Origin: Coix lacryma-jobi var. lacryma-jobi | Lineage: Eukaryota > Streptophyta > Magnoliopsida > Poales > Poaceae | NCBI GenBank assembly: GCA_009763385.1 | Contig: CM019825.1 | Span: 116,679,131-116,743,130 of the forward strand | Length of the DNA: 64,000 nucleotides | Direction: 5' to 3' | Shown here: in pieces, positions 1 through 9,985 of the stretch | How the letters are laid out: the number at the start of each line of letters is the position of its first letter | Position numbering within the stretch: the first letter of the stretch is position 1 | Made by a program: the position numbers and the translations under genes | Notes under the pieces: model-generated | What the model saw: only the letters and a program-made list of their open reading frames with translations | Told to the model about the DNA's origin: nothing | Database searches by the model: none

Positions 1-1990
1 CTCATACTCGACCTTATCGTGTACTTAACCTTGACACTAACCGAGTCATGGAGACATCCGATGTCACCTTCGACGAGACCAGTCCTTCTTCTCGTTTTGA
101 GCGTGTAGGTGATCATGAGGTTGGTGAGCCTCTTTTTGATGATGAGGACGAGGGTGCTGAAGGTATGGATGATTCAGCACCCCCTCCACCTGCTGTGCCG
201 CAAGGAGCGGCTTCTACTATGACTCACGGCCCCGACACCTCTTCCTCATGAGGGCCGTGGGATCCGCCACCTCGAGCGGTACCCTTTGTACCCGAGGAGG
301 CACCAGCTGCTATTGAGGGGGAGGCCACTTCGGCAAGGGAGGCGCCACGACACATCCAGCGCCAGCACCCGCCTCAACAGATGATCGGCAACATTGACGA
401 ACGTGTCACTCGGTCCAGGTCTCAAATCTCTCACTTTGCTTCATTCTGCTTTTGTTGCTGATTTTGAGCCCCGAGATGTTGGACACGCTTTATCTGATCC
501 AGATTGGGTCAATGCCATGCATGAGGAGTTAGAAAATTTTGAAAGAAATCGGGTTTGGGTTTTGGTTCCTCTTCCTTCTGATTGTCATCCTATTGGGACA
601 AAATGGGTATTCAAAAACAAACAAGGAGAGGATGGCCATGTTGTGAGAAACAAGGCCAGACTAGTAGCCCAGGGGTATAGTCAGAAGGAGGGGATAGACT
701 ATGAGGAGACTTTTACTCCTGTAGCTCGTTTGGAGGCTATTAGGATACTCTTGGCTTTTGCTGCATCCAAAGGTTTCAAACTTTTTCAAATGGATGTCAA
801 GAGTGCCTTCTTAAACGGCTACATAGAAGAGGAGGTGTATGTGAGACAACCCCCGGTTTCGAAAATCCCAAGTTTCCAAACCATGTTTTTAAACTTCACA
901 AAGCTTTATATGGTTTGAAACAAGCCCCTAGAGCCTGGTATGATAGGTTGAAAACCTTTTTGCTTGCTAAGGGTTTTAAAATGGGATGTGTGGATAAAAC
1001 GCTTTTTCTCCTCAAGCAAGGCACTGATACTCTCTTGGTCCAGATTTACGTGGATGATATCATTTTCGGTGGTTCTTCTCACGCTTTGGTTGCCAAGTTT
1101 GCAGACACTATGAGCAGGGAGTTTGAGATGAGCATGATGGGCGAGTTGATGTTTTTCCTCGGGTTGCAAATCTAGCAATCCCGGGAAGGGACGTTCGTGC
1201 ACCAGGGTAAGTATACCAAGGACATCTTGAAGAAATTCGATATGGGTGAGTCCAAGCCTCTTCCAACACCCATGTGGACCACAACGGCCCTGGATGCGGA
1301 TGTGGATGGAGAAGCGGTGGACCAGAAGGAGTACCGAAGTATGATCGGGTCGCTACTGTACCTGACGGCGACACGCTCGGACATTCAGTTCGTGGTGTGT
1401 CTTTGCGCGCGTTTTCAGTCATCGCCGCGCACCTCTCACCGTCAGGCGGTCAAGCGCATTATGAGGTACTTATCCTTCACTCCAGAATTTGGGATTTGGT
1501 ATTCTGCTTCTTCCACCCTTTCCCTTTGTGGTTATTTTGATGCCGATTTTGCTGGTTGCCGCATTGATCGCAAGTCCACTTCTGGGACTTGCTAGTTTAT
1601 TGGTTCTTCTCTTGTATCGTGGTCTTCTCGCAAGCAGTCTAGTGTCGCCCAGTCTACCACGGAGGCTGAGTATGTTGCTGCGGTCAGCTGCTGTTCCCAG
1701 TTACTCTGGATGATGGCCACTTTGCGTGATTTTGGTCTGAGCTTTTCTCGCGTTCCTTTGCTTTGTGACAGCACGAGTGCTATTAGCGTTGCTAAGAACC
1801 CCGTGCTGCACTCGAAGACCAAACACATTGATGTGCGCTTTCATTTCCTGTGAGACCACTATGAGAAGGGTGATATCGACCTTCGCCATGTCAATACTCA
1901 TCATCAGTTGGCTGATATTTTCACCAAGCCTTTCGACCAATCAACTTTTGCTAGGTTGAGAGCTGAGCTTGGTGTGTGTTTCCCTTTTTA
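1..1990 (+). pseudogene. copia pol remnant: integrase tail, RT, RNase H (element A)
   Basis: The frame encodes the end of integrase and an acidic linker (about 1-400), reverse transcriptase (about 400-1550) and RNase H (about 1560-1990). RT is recognised by the KWVFKNK, ARLVAQG, DVKSAFLNG and YVDDII motifs. RNase H carries STTEAEYVA and the typical ending on ADIFTKP. Several lesions break it: TGA at about 248-250, frame changes near 420 and 870-915, TAG after the LGLQI motif (1173-1175), TAG at 1593-1595 and TGA at about 1852. The TAG at 1593 stands where element B has CAG, so it is a CAG to TAG change. The protein cannot be made from this copy. Confidence 0.92.
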
Positions 1991-3575
1991 GATGGGGAAA
2001 CATTTTGGTTCTTGTATCATGAACTGACCATTTTTCGTTTGTCCTGTTTTTCTTTTGGTCTAGTCTCTTTGCATACGCTTTTACATTCTGAGCTTCATGT
2101 ATATAATCTTTAGAATGTAATTATGCTCTGTTTAGTATGCTCCGATGCTATTTGTTGATGCTTGTAGCTTATGCTCTTTCTGATCACTAATACATGTTGT
2201 GAGCTGAGCTATTTTTGAATGGTGAACCTACTTAACAAACATAAGACCTGAAAATGTTCACCATTGAGATATGCAACTAGCATGTGTAGGATGTGTTGAA
2301 TTCACTCGTGCTTTTCATATATGCTAGGTTGCTATGTCTCTAGTTCTGAGTCACTCACTTGCTTGATATGTTCATATTCTGTTTAAAACTTGAACCAAGT
2401 TAAGTGAATTAGAAAGATCGAGATGGGATTGCTTGTCAACACATCACAGTTTTGAGACTGTTTCTCATTGCACTTTGAGTTAAACTTGAGTTGTGTATTG
2501 TATGACCGAAACTGTTGCTTTAAGCTTCTGATTGCTTCTGCATAGGCTTCGCACAGTTGAAAAGTTAGGCAATGACAAGCTTTTAACCTCTCGCAATCAC
2601 ATGCTGATTTTGAACTTGTGAAATTCAACCGCTGCAACTCCGATAAAATCTGGATACACAAGTCTATGTTTCATTCTATAGCATGATGATTGAACTTTGC
2701 TAGGGGTAGTTCACCTTGTATACCTGTTTAGCACTTGACTGATTTCCTGTCTATACAAGTTTTGTGCTATTTTGATGGTGAATACCTTTTTGGCTAAAAA
2801 CTGCTCACTTTGCTCATATGTTCATATTTCATATTTGGTGATCAGTTTGAGCCTTCGCTAGCTTGTATGCTTTTCAGTGAGTCGTTGGAGCTATACTGTT
2901 TAGAGCATCTTTGCATTTTCTTGACTATATTCCTGAAGCAGCTAACTTGCATTATGACTCATATGCATTTTCTAAGGGGGACAAAAATTGTTTTCAGTTC
3001 CTTTTGCTTGATGGTGCATTTTCAACTAAGGGGGAGAGAATTTGGACAAATCATGCCTCCCATGTTCAACTAAGGGGAGAGGAATCAGTTGTGTGCACCA
3101 TGCAAGGGGGAGTTTGCTCGGTAAATTTTTGAAATTTCCAATTGGTTCGGAGCGCTTTGCTAGTTGTGTTGAGCCTCGCCTCTATATTGAGGGACTAGCA
3201 GTCGCATCTTTGCTTTAGTTGGTTTCAGTTGGTATCGAGCTTTTCAGTTGATGTCGAGCTTTCTGCTAGTTGTGTTGAGCCTCTGTGCCTCTGTCTTGAG
3301 GGACTAGCATTTTGCTTTGATTTTTCAATTGGTGTCGGCTAGTGGTGTTGAGCCTATTCTACCTCTTCTTGAGGGCTAGCTTTGCTTTGCTTGGTCGCGT
3401 CGAGCCGTTGCCCATGTCTTTGGGGACCAAGTTGTCTTGCTCTTTCCACTTGACCTTTTTTGGCTTTGTTATGCGTTTGGGTCATTTGGTCGAGTTCTCT
3501 CTTCTCCTTCTTCCTTCTTCTATTTCCATTATGATTTGTGTGTGTAGTTGACAATGCACTCATCAAGGGGGAGAT
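1991..3575 (+). other. 3' non-coding region of element A with repeated polypurine tracts
   Basis: No gene is visible here. The stretch is AT-rich and ends in a cluster of near-identical purine motifs of the form AAGGGGGAG at about 2976, 3029, 3075, 3103 and 3564. The last one directly abuts the LTR and is the likely plus-strand primer. Multiple polypurine tracts upstream of the 3' LTR are a known hallmark of Sireviruses. Between them is a degenerate repeat of about 70-100 bp built on the words GTGTTGAGCC and GAGGGACTAGC (3170-3380). The corresponding region of element B (9986-11736) is similar in reverse orientation. Confidence 0.75.
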
Positions 3576-3926
3576 TGCGGATACATGGGTGTATGCCGAG
3601 TCTCTGAGTGATGAGTGATTGTCAATTGGGATAATGCGCATGTTCTTTGGCTTGTGTTGTGCAGGTGTCGAGCACAGATACAGTGATCAGAGGCAAGGTG
3701 AAGGTCAAGTAGAGACGTGCCGTGCCGATGGACCGAGAGTGGCGAAGGGCGGACGTGAGGCTTGGACTGAGGGACCGGTGGCCCGAGGATCAGCTGTGGT
3801 GGCTGGCAGCTTGGGACAGCGACGAGCGAAGACTTGCGGGCACGGTGTTGCCTGGGTCGAGGACCTGGGGACACGTGTCGGTGGACGGGGTGCATGGGCG
3901 GTGCATCCCCTCTACAGTGTCGGTTT

Positions 3927-4190
3927 GGTGGTTGAGCCACAGAAAAACCACCGAGTGGACGGTTTCCAGGTTTGGGCCTCAAAACCTGGGCACTGATGGT
4001 TTCCGAGTTTGGGCCACAAAACTCGGACTGAGGACGGTTTCCAGGTTTGGGCCTCAAAACCTGGGTTCTGCGGGTTTACTGAGTTTGGGCCACAAAACTC
4101 AGGCTACGGTCGGCTGGTTTCCCGGTTTGGGCCTCAAAACCGGGGGTTGGACGTGAAGGCTGGTTTCCCGGTTTGGGCCACAAAACCGGG
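3927..4190 (+). repeat. tandem hairpin array in U3 of LTR A
   Basis: Seven short inverted repeats follow each other every 35-45 bp. The first has stem GGTGGTT/AACCACC. The others have the form stem-GTTT, an 8-nt loop GGGCCTCA or GGGCCACA, then AAAC-stem. The outer stem varies between units: CCAGG/CCTGG, CCGAG/CTCGG, CTGAG/CTCAG and CCCGG/CCGGG. Both arms change together, so pairing is preserved. See the findings for the comparison across copies. Confidence 0.85.
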
Positions 4191-4989
4191 GGCGGAGTCC
4201 GTGAAAAGGACGCAGAGCGGTGGCGGCACGTGGCGGCGATCGGTGAGGTTGCGTCGAGGCAACGCTACCTATTGTGCGGGCGTGGCCGTCGAATCATCAT
4301 CTACCACGAGTTGGTCCAGAATAACCTTAGGGTTTAGCTGGTTCGCTCTGTAAGTAGTTAGGGGTAGAGTGGGAATTAGGAATAGTTAGAATTAGGATAA
4401 GTAGGGGGAGACACCCACCTCCCCATCCATCTCAGTCATTTGCTCTTTGCACATAGGGTTTTCTGCTCTCCCAATCCCCTGCTGTAGCTAGCTGAGATCC
4501 GCAGAGAACCATACCTCTGTGTACTGGAGATTTTGAGGAAGTGAGGCCGTAACCTCACTGTTGTAGCGTGTGGTAGCCACACGGTTGCAGATCGATGACT
4601 TGATTCGCGTTTTGTTCGTGTTCTTCGCGTTCTTCGTTTCTCCGCGATTTTCTCGTCACTCGATCTCCCTCTCTATTGCGTCCTTGCGAAATCCATTTGA
4701 ATCAACTTGTTCTTTATAGTGAGGAGATCATTTCCACCGAAGGAATTTATATAACTCCTCATGAACAAGTAGATCGGGTTGATTTCGTTTTCATGGCGCT
4801 TTTTCGTTCTTGATCTTCCCCTTTCGATTTCCCGGTGATTGAATTGATTTGAGCGGATGATTTCTTGGGGATAGTCTTCTAACTATCCCGTGATCATCTT
4901 CTCCAAGTTTGGGAACGTGGGATTTTGATTTGGATCAAATTTGGAGAGATTTGGGGAGAAGGCGACTGAAATCGCCCTCTCTGCACGTT

Positions 4990-5250
4990 CGCGGACAGTC
5001 CGTGGTTTGACCGGCAGACAGTCCGCGCGTCGGGACTCAGCCGAGCAGTGGCTGTGTGTCTCGGTGAACAGTGCCGAAGTTTGACCGACGGACAGTCTGC
5101 CGTTGGTTTTTGCGGACAGTCCGGGAACTGTCCAGGGGACTTCAGCAGCAGTGCGGTTTTGCTCTTTTGGCCGGCGGACAGTCCGCGACCTGAGCCCGGA
5201 CAGTCCGCCACTGGGCAGACAGTCCGCGACCGTACCGGCCGATAGTCCGG
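4990..5250. repeat. cluster of GCGGACAGTCCGC-type palindromes in LTR A
   Basis: About eight to ten copies of an 11-13 bp palindrome, CGGACAGTCCG with flanking G and C, occur at irregular spacing. Some are mutated in one arm. Palindromic repeats in LTRs are known from Sireviruses. They lie downstream of the promoter region, in the R/U5 part. Confidence 0.8.
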
Positions 5251-5663
5251 GATCCTGCTGTAGCCTCCGGTTTAGTGCGTTTGCTCTCCCGACTTGTTCG
5301 CTTGGTTTCCAGACTTCTCGTTTGGCCCTGGAGTTGACCAAGGAACCTCTCTAGGTATCTTTGCTACTTGTTAGCATTGGTATTTGGAGACTTCTTGACG
5401 TAGCCATCTATCTACGATTGGGACTTGGTCTTAGGGGTCGTACTCGTGCCGGTGCTCTTGGGTTTTGGTTCGCTATCACTTTGTGGTGCCTCGCTGTGAT
5501 CCTAGGGATCATCCACCCTCTTCCAAGGGTCGTGGGCATCACGGTTTCGGTCGTAGCTTTCGGGGGTTGATTTTGGGACTTTAGGCCAAAGTTTCGAGAG
5601 AAATTTCTTGAGCTCCCATTCACCCCCCTCTGGTCGCCTTGCTATTGCATTCTCGGTCCTTCA

Positions 5664-6114
5664 TCAATATTCTAAGTACAGGCAGTCTCGAGTCAACTGC
5701 CGTTCGGTCCATGAAAGGCTTGGGATGCGACTCCCTGAGGACGATCGACGCTTAAAAATAGGTAATTCTGAAAATCGGCAAGGGAGAAGATTTGCCGATC
5801 AAAGTTGGGCTCACGCTGAAGAAGAGGAGTACCATGAATATATTTGGCAGAAAGGACATTGGTGTCCACCAGGATTAAGAAAAAGCCAGAAAAGAAGGGT
5901 GCAGCGCCTAAGGAACAGAGAATTGGCACAAGCAGGCGCCAAAACAAAACAAATTTGGCGTCTTAAGGAAAATCCTGATGAGGATGATCGTTCGGCTAAT
6001 GCGTGCATGGCATTCTTTCTCCCATCAGAATTCATAGCTCCCGGAGATCAAGATGTCGAAGAAGAAGTGTATTCGGATTTTGACGAAGACGAATACCAAG
6101 ATCTGATGGCTTAG
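5664..6114 (+). pseudogene. gypsy G1 gag C-terminal/linker remnant
   Basis: The frame reads a charged, basic segment with the motif KGHWCPPGLRKSQKRRVQRLRN, followed by an acidic tail, and ends at the TAG before 6115. The same segment exists in element G3 at about 42240-42580 with the counterpart WCPGGLTKSQKRQVQRLRN. The function is not known to me. Its position between the gag zinc motif and protease suggests a linker of the Gag-Pol precursor. The 5' end is cut by the insertion of A. Confidence 0.6.
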
Positions 6115-6120
6115 CTCATT

Positions 6121-6696
6121 TTGGCTCAACGGGCAGTTTTTGATAAACCAGCTAAGCATCGACACTTGAGGCCACTTTATATGAGGGGGTATGTCAATGG
6201 CAAGCCGTTAACCAAGATGTTTATTGATGGGGGAGCTGCCATAAATATCATGCCATATACCACCTTCAGGAAACTTGGGATGGCAAGTAAGGAATTATTG
6301 AAGACTGACATGGTGTTGAGGGACTTTGCTGGTAATTCTTCTGATACTCGAGGAGCAGTTCATGTTGAGTTAATGATTGGGTCAAAAACCTTGATTACCA
6401 CCTTCTTCGTCATCGATGGCAAGGGGGCATATAGTTTGCTCTTAGGAAGGGATTGGATACATGCAAACTACTGTGTTCCGTCAACTATGCATCAAATCCT
6501 CATCCAGTGGATTGAAGATGACGTCGAAGTTGTCCATGCTGATGATTCAGTGAGTGTTGCTACTGTAGAACCTGTCTACTGGGAATATGATGGTATCGAG
6601 TGCTTCTCTGGAAAAGTTTGGAAAGAAGGTCCTGTGAATGTTTTTGACAAAGACCAACAACTGATTCAAGCAATCGGCTCTCAGAGCAATTTTTGA
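6121..6696 (+). pseudogene. gypsy G1 retroviral-type aspartic protease
   Basis: The frame encodes a pepsin-like retrotransposon protease. The active-site region reads FIDGGAAINIMPY, the D-G-G-A form typical of Tat-type gypsy elements, and the second conserved block reads LLGRDWIHAN. In the element it would cleave the Gag-Pol precursor. The domain itself looks complete, but the surrounding polyprotein is broken: there is a stop before it at 6112-6114 and a stop at 6694-6696. The homologous domain in G3 lies at 42589-43198. Confidence 0.85.
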
Positions 6697-7422
6697 ATGA
6701 ATAATCCAATTAATCGTAACGGAGGAAATTTGGGACGGGGTTTCGTATTAGCTGATAAGTTAGAAGAAGTAAATATCAATAATGAAGTCGAGACAAGAAC
6801 GATATGTGTCAGTGCAAATCTGGATCCAGAATACAGATTGAAATTGATAAACCTTCTGAAAGAGTTCTGCCTTTTTTCTCCGTTGCTGAAGCTTAAGAAA
6901 GATCAAAAATTCACGTGAGGTGACGTACAACAGAAAGCTTTTGATGGAATTAAAGAATACATGAAGGCACTACCGGTGTTGGTACCTCCACAGCTTGGTA
7001 AATCTTTCAAGTTGTACGTGGCGGCCGAGCTTCGGCTACATTTATATGTATATTACTCGTGTACCGAGCTTCGACACTACTTATTAAAAGCCGATTACGT
7101 GATAGTTTCTGAATTTGATATGATGAAACATATGATTATTAATGCCTATGGAAGGATCGGCAAATGGATTTTAGTATTGTCGGATTTTGATTTGAGGTAC
7201 GAATCGGCAAAGGCAGTAAAGGGTCAGGCTATTGCCGATTTTGTTACTCATCATCGTGATCCTTCTACTAACATGATGGCGACTTTACACCATATCCCTA
7301 GGGGGCACAGCGAAGAAGCAAATAAGTTAGCTCAGGCTGCTTTTGGACATCAGGAAGATCAAGGAATTCTTGCTTTGGATGAAAGTCGCATGGTTAATAA
7401 TTGGGAAAGAAATTTTTTCTAG
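6697..7422 (+). pseudogene. gypsy G1 pol remnant with the RT core deleted
   Basis: The first part (6697-6870) matches the leader of G2 pol. It then jumps to the connection region before RNase H, matched by LKLKKDQKF against G2's LKLKDESEF. The RT catalytic core with the YIDD motif is missing. What follows is a shortened RNase H with RHYLLKADYVIV, GRIGKWI and KGQAIADF, and the end HIPRGHSEEANKLAQ of the second RNase H. A TGA at 6916-6918 replaces the TGG seen in G2. This copy could not reverse-transcribe itself. Confidence 0.8.
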
Positions 7423-7833
7423 AGCTGTTAATGGGGGATTTCTTAAGAAGTTTCATCCCAGTGTGGAAGTCGGTACATGAGCAAATTTAGGGATATTTAT
7501 ACATGGAAGTAGCCGATGTAAAGCATCGCCTTTAGCAGAAAAATGCTCCAAGAGTTTGAAGAATAGCCGATATTGTTTATATCGCCTTTAGTACAAAAAG
7601 TGTTCATAACCCTGGTGACCCTAGCATTTTTAAAGTTAGTAGGTTTATCGGGAGGGGAGAAAGGTGAAGCGCAGTAAATAAGATGCCGAGTGACATGACA
7701 TGTCAAAGTGAGATCTATTCGGCTAAAATGACGTCATGCGTTTGAGAAGCGTTTTTCTGAAGAAATGTTGCAATCGGGAAAATCCCTGAGAACAGACTGT
7801 GGATTGGTGACTCTGGCAAGAGCGGCGACATGA
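7423..7833. other. non-coding 3' segment of G1
   Basis: No gene seen. The stretch contains repeats of the words AGCCGAT and ATCGCCTTTAG, which also occur after pol in G2 (about 31640) and G3 (about 43350). It ends with CATGA, the left target duplication of element B. Confidence 0.6.
7829..7833. repeat. left TSD (CATGA) of element B
   Basis: The five bases CATGA precede the left LTR of B and are repeated exactly at 19700-19704 after the right LTR, which marks B as one intact insertion event. Confidence 0.95.
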
Positions 7834-8069
7834 TGAAGGACCGGATTGACGACCAGAGGGGGGTGAATGGGAGCCTCAAATTCAACTTGTGAATAGAATG
7901 TCCCTTGTCCCAGAAAATCACCCCAAAAGAAAAAGACTTGAAATGACCGAAGAGTTCACGACCCACGAGTAGGTGGATACCCTAGGAGATGTCCTAGTGG
8001 TACAGCGGAACTCCCGAAGAAACCACAAAACCAACTGCCAAAACCCAGAGTAAAACTGCACACTCAGCA

Positions 8070-8430
8070 GGTTCACGGACTATCCGGGGTCAGGGTCCCG
8101 GACTGTCCGCTGAACGCCGGACTGTCCGACACTAGGAGTCCGGACTGTCCGCCAGCAAAAGACCAGAAACTGAACTGTTCTGAAACAGTTCTGGATGACT
8201 CCCAGACTGTTCGCGGTTTGCACGCCGGACTGTCCGCGGTTCACATGAACAGTGACACCCAAGCGTCCGAGGCTGACCCTATGCAGCATCCGATGTGACC
8301 CCGGACTGTCCGCGAGTCACTGGCGGACTGTCCGCCGGTCACGAGACCGAGAACAGTGTCGCGCTGCGCTGATCTGACCCTGCCGAGTCCCGATCCCCGG
8401 ACTATCCGCCGCTGGAGGCGCGGACTGTCC
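8070..8430. repeat. GGACTGTCC palindrome cluster in the 3' LTR of B
   Basis: More than ten copies of CGGACTGTCCG or one-base variants occur, for example at about 8098, 8119, 8141, 8230, 8303 and 8325. In the sense direction they lie downstream of the TATA box. Confidence 0.8.
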
Positions 8431-9035
8431 GCGGATGAACAGAGAGCACGAAAACATTCGGGACAAAAGGAAAAATCAATTGGAACTTCACCAAATCAAA
8501 AGGGACTTCGATCAAACTCCTCCCAAGTGTTCCTCTATGTATTGGGGTGCTAATCCTAAGAAATCATCGCACCAAACGAAGTCAATCAAGAGAAATCCGA
8601 GGATCACCGGAAAGGGGGAAAGAACGAAGAACGAACTCAAAATCAACCCGATCTATGGAATCGTGAGGTTAGGAAAGAATTCCTTCGGTAGAAAGAAGGG
8701 GCTCACGACCAAGAATAAATTGATTCAAGTGGAATCGAAAATCATCTCACGAAGAGGGAGAACGAGGCAAATCTCTGGGAGATGAAAAACCAAAACGTGA
8801 AGAACACAAAACACAAGACACGATTCGATTCGATTTCAGCCGAAATTCCTCCACACGAGGAGACAACGAGAATACGGTCTCGTTTCCTCAAAAGATCCAA
8901 ACACACAGAGGTATGATTCCCGTCTCTGCGGATCGCTAGCAGTGAGGTATGATTAGAACCTAAGCGGGGGCAAGAGAGAGAGAGCTCAGGAACAAATGAC
9001 TGCTAGGATAGACAGAGAGGAGGGGTGCCTCTCTT

Positions 9036-9042
9036 ATTTATA
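9036..9042 (-). promoter_or_regulatory. TATA box of the B LTR
   Basis: The complement reads GGCTATAAATAAGAG. The identical motif occurs in the other LTR at 18747-18753. It places the hairpin array in U3, upstream of transcription start, and the GGAC palindromes downstream. Confidence 0.7.
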
Positions 9043-9299
9043 GCCTAATACAATAATCCCCTTCTACTCCTAGATACAAGAGCGAAGCAGCCAACCCTAG
9101 GGGTATCTCGGTCCAACTCTGCTTGTTGATGATCCGACGGCCACGCGCCCATCTCATCCTTAGCTTCGCCTTGACGCAAGCCTCAGGATGCCGCCACGTG
9201 CCGCCCCGTCAACCGCCGCGCCTACCTCGCGGATAGTTGCGCCGCCGCGCCAGCCTCTCCACGCCGCCACGCGTCGACCGTCCTTTTTGCGGAGCTCCC

Positions 9300-9546
9300 C
9301 CCGGTTTTGAGGCCAAAACCGGGAAACCGGGCCTTCCCTCCCCCGGTTTTGAGGATGAACCGGGAAACCTGTCCTCAGGCCGAGTTTTGTGGCCCAACTC
9401 AGAACCACCGTGAGCCCCAGGTTTTGAGGCCAACCTGGAAACCGTCCACGCCGAGTTTTGAGGCCCAAACTCGGAAACCGGCCACCCCGAGTTTTGAGGC
9501 CCAAACCCGGAAACCGTCGAGGGTAGCTTTTCGAGGCTCAGCTACC
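9300..9546 (-). repeat. hairpin array in U3 of the B 3' LTR
   Basis: The array has the same architecture as in LTR A. The end hairpin has stem GGTAGCT/AGCTACC instead of GGTGGTT/AACCACC, so two base pairs changed on both arms. The other units carry CCGAG/CTCGG, CAGG/CCTG and CCGG/CCGG stems around the loop TGAGGCCC. Confidence 0.82.
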
Positions 9547-9985
9547 GAACCGCCGCCGTAGACGGGATGTTGTTTGCACACCCCGAGTTCCAGCACCGAT
9601 GCCGGAGCATGTCCAGCCTCCACGCTGGGCACAGTGCATTCGCCATCCTTCTCGGCTTCCCGCCAAGTGTCACGACGCCATCACCTTCCTCCCGACTCGG
9701 CCGATGCATCGTACATCCCCATGTGCTCTTGCTTGTCAATGCCACGTGCCAGCTACCACAGCTGGTCCTCAGGTCTCCTGGTCCGTCGGTCCAAGCTCCA
9801 CGTCCGCCCTTCACCGCTCCCGGTCCGTCGGCACGGCACGTCCCTACTAGACCTTCACCTCACCTTCGACCACTGCCCGAGCTCCGCACCTGCACATCAA
9901 CACAGCCAAGACATGTTGCCCCTTGATCGATCACTCATCACTCAGGAAGGGAACCACAAGGGCACATATCAACCTTGTGTTCTCA

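Larger units (their letters stand above)
1..5663 (+). mobile_element. Sirevirus-type Ty1/copia element A, 3' part
   Basis: This is the 3' part of a copia LTR retrotransposon whose 5' LTR, gag and integrase core lie left of the window. What remains is the end of integrase, reverse transcriptase, RNase H, a long non-coding 3' region and the 3' LTR. The Sirevirus assignment rests on the very long 3' non-coding region with repeated polypurine tracts, the roughly 2.1 kb LTR rich in palindromes, and close protein similarity to full-length element B. It sits inside gypsy element G1, whose internal sequence starts directly at 5664. The right-hand target duplication would be TCAAT (5664-5668); its partner is outside the window. 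Confidence 0.9.
3576..5663 (+). repeat. 3' LTR of Sirevirus A (2088 bp)
   Basis: The LTR begins TGCGGATACATGGG directly after the polypurine tract and ends GGTCCTTCA, giving TG...CA ends. The same ends recur in copies C, D and F, and in reverse orientation with TGAAGGACCG at the left. It has a hairpin array at 3927-4190 and a cluster of GGAC/GTCC palindromes at about 4990-5250. The predicted TATA region corresponds to the stretch around 4390, which is degenerate here compared with copy B. Confidence 0.92.
7834..9985 (-). repeat. 3' LTR of B (2152 bp)
   Basis: On the plus strand it runs from TGAAGGACCG to TTGTGTTCTCA, followed by the reverse of the polypurine tract. It is about 190 bp longer than its partner because the 5' LTR lost a segment around 18247. 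It carries the palindrome cluster (about 8070-8430), a TATA box and the hairpin array. Confidence 0.93.

Noticed and set aside
2383..2661. A 92-codon antisense frame in the 3' region of element A
   Set aside because: The homologous part of element B has no such frame, and the sequence is plain AT-rich non-coding DNA.
8070..8430. Regularly recurring palindromes that resemble a CRISPR array
   Set aside because: Spacing is irregular, spacers are not of constant size, the repeat is only 11-13 bp, and it lies in the LTR of a plant retrotransposon.
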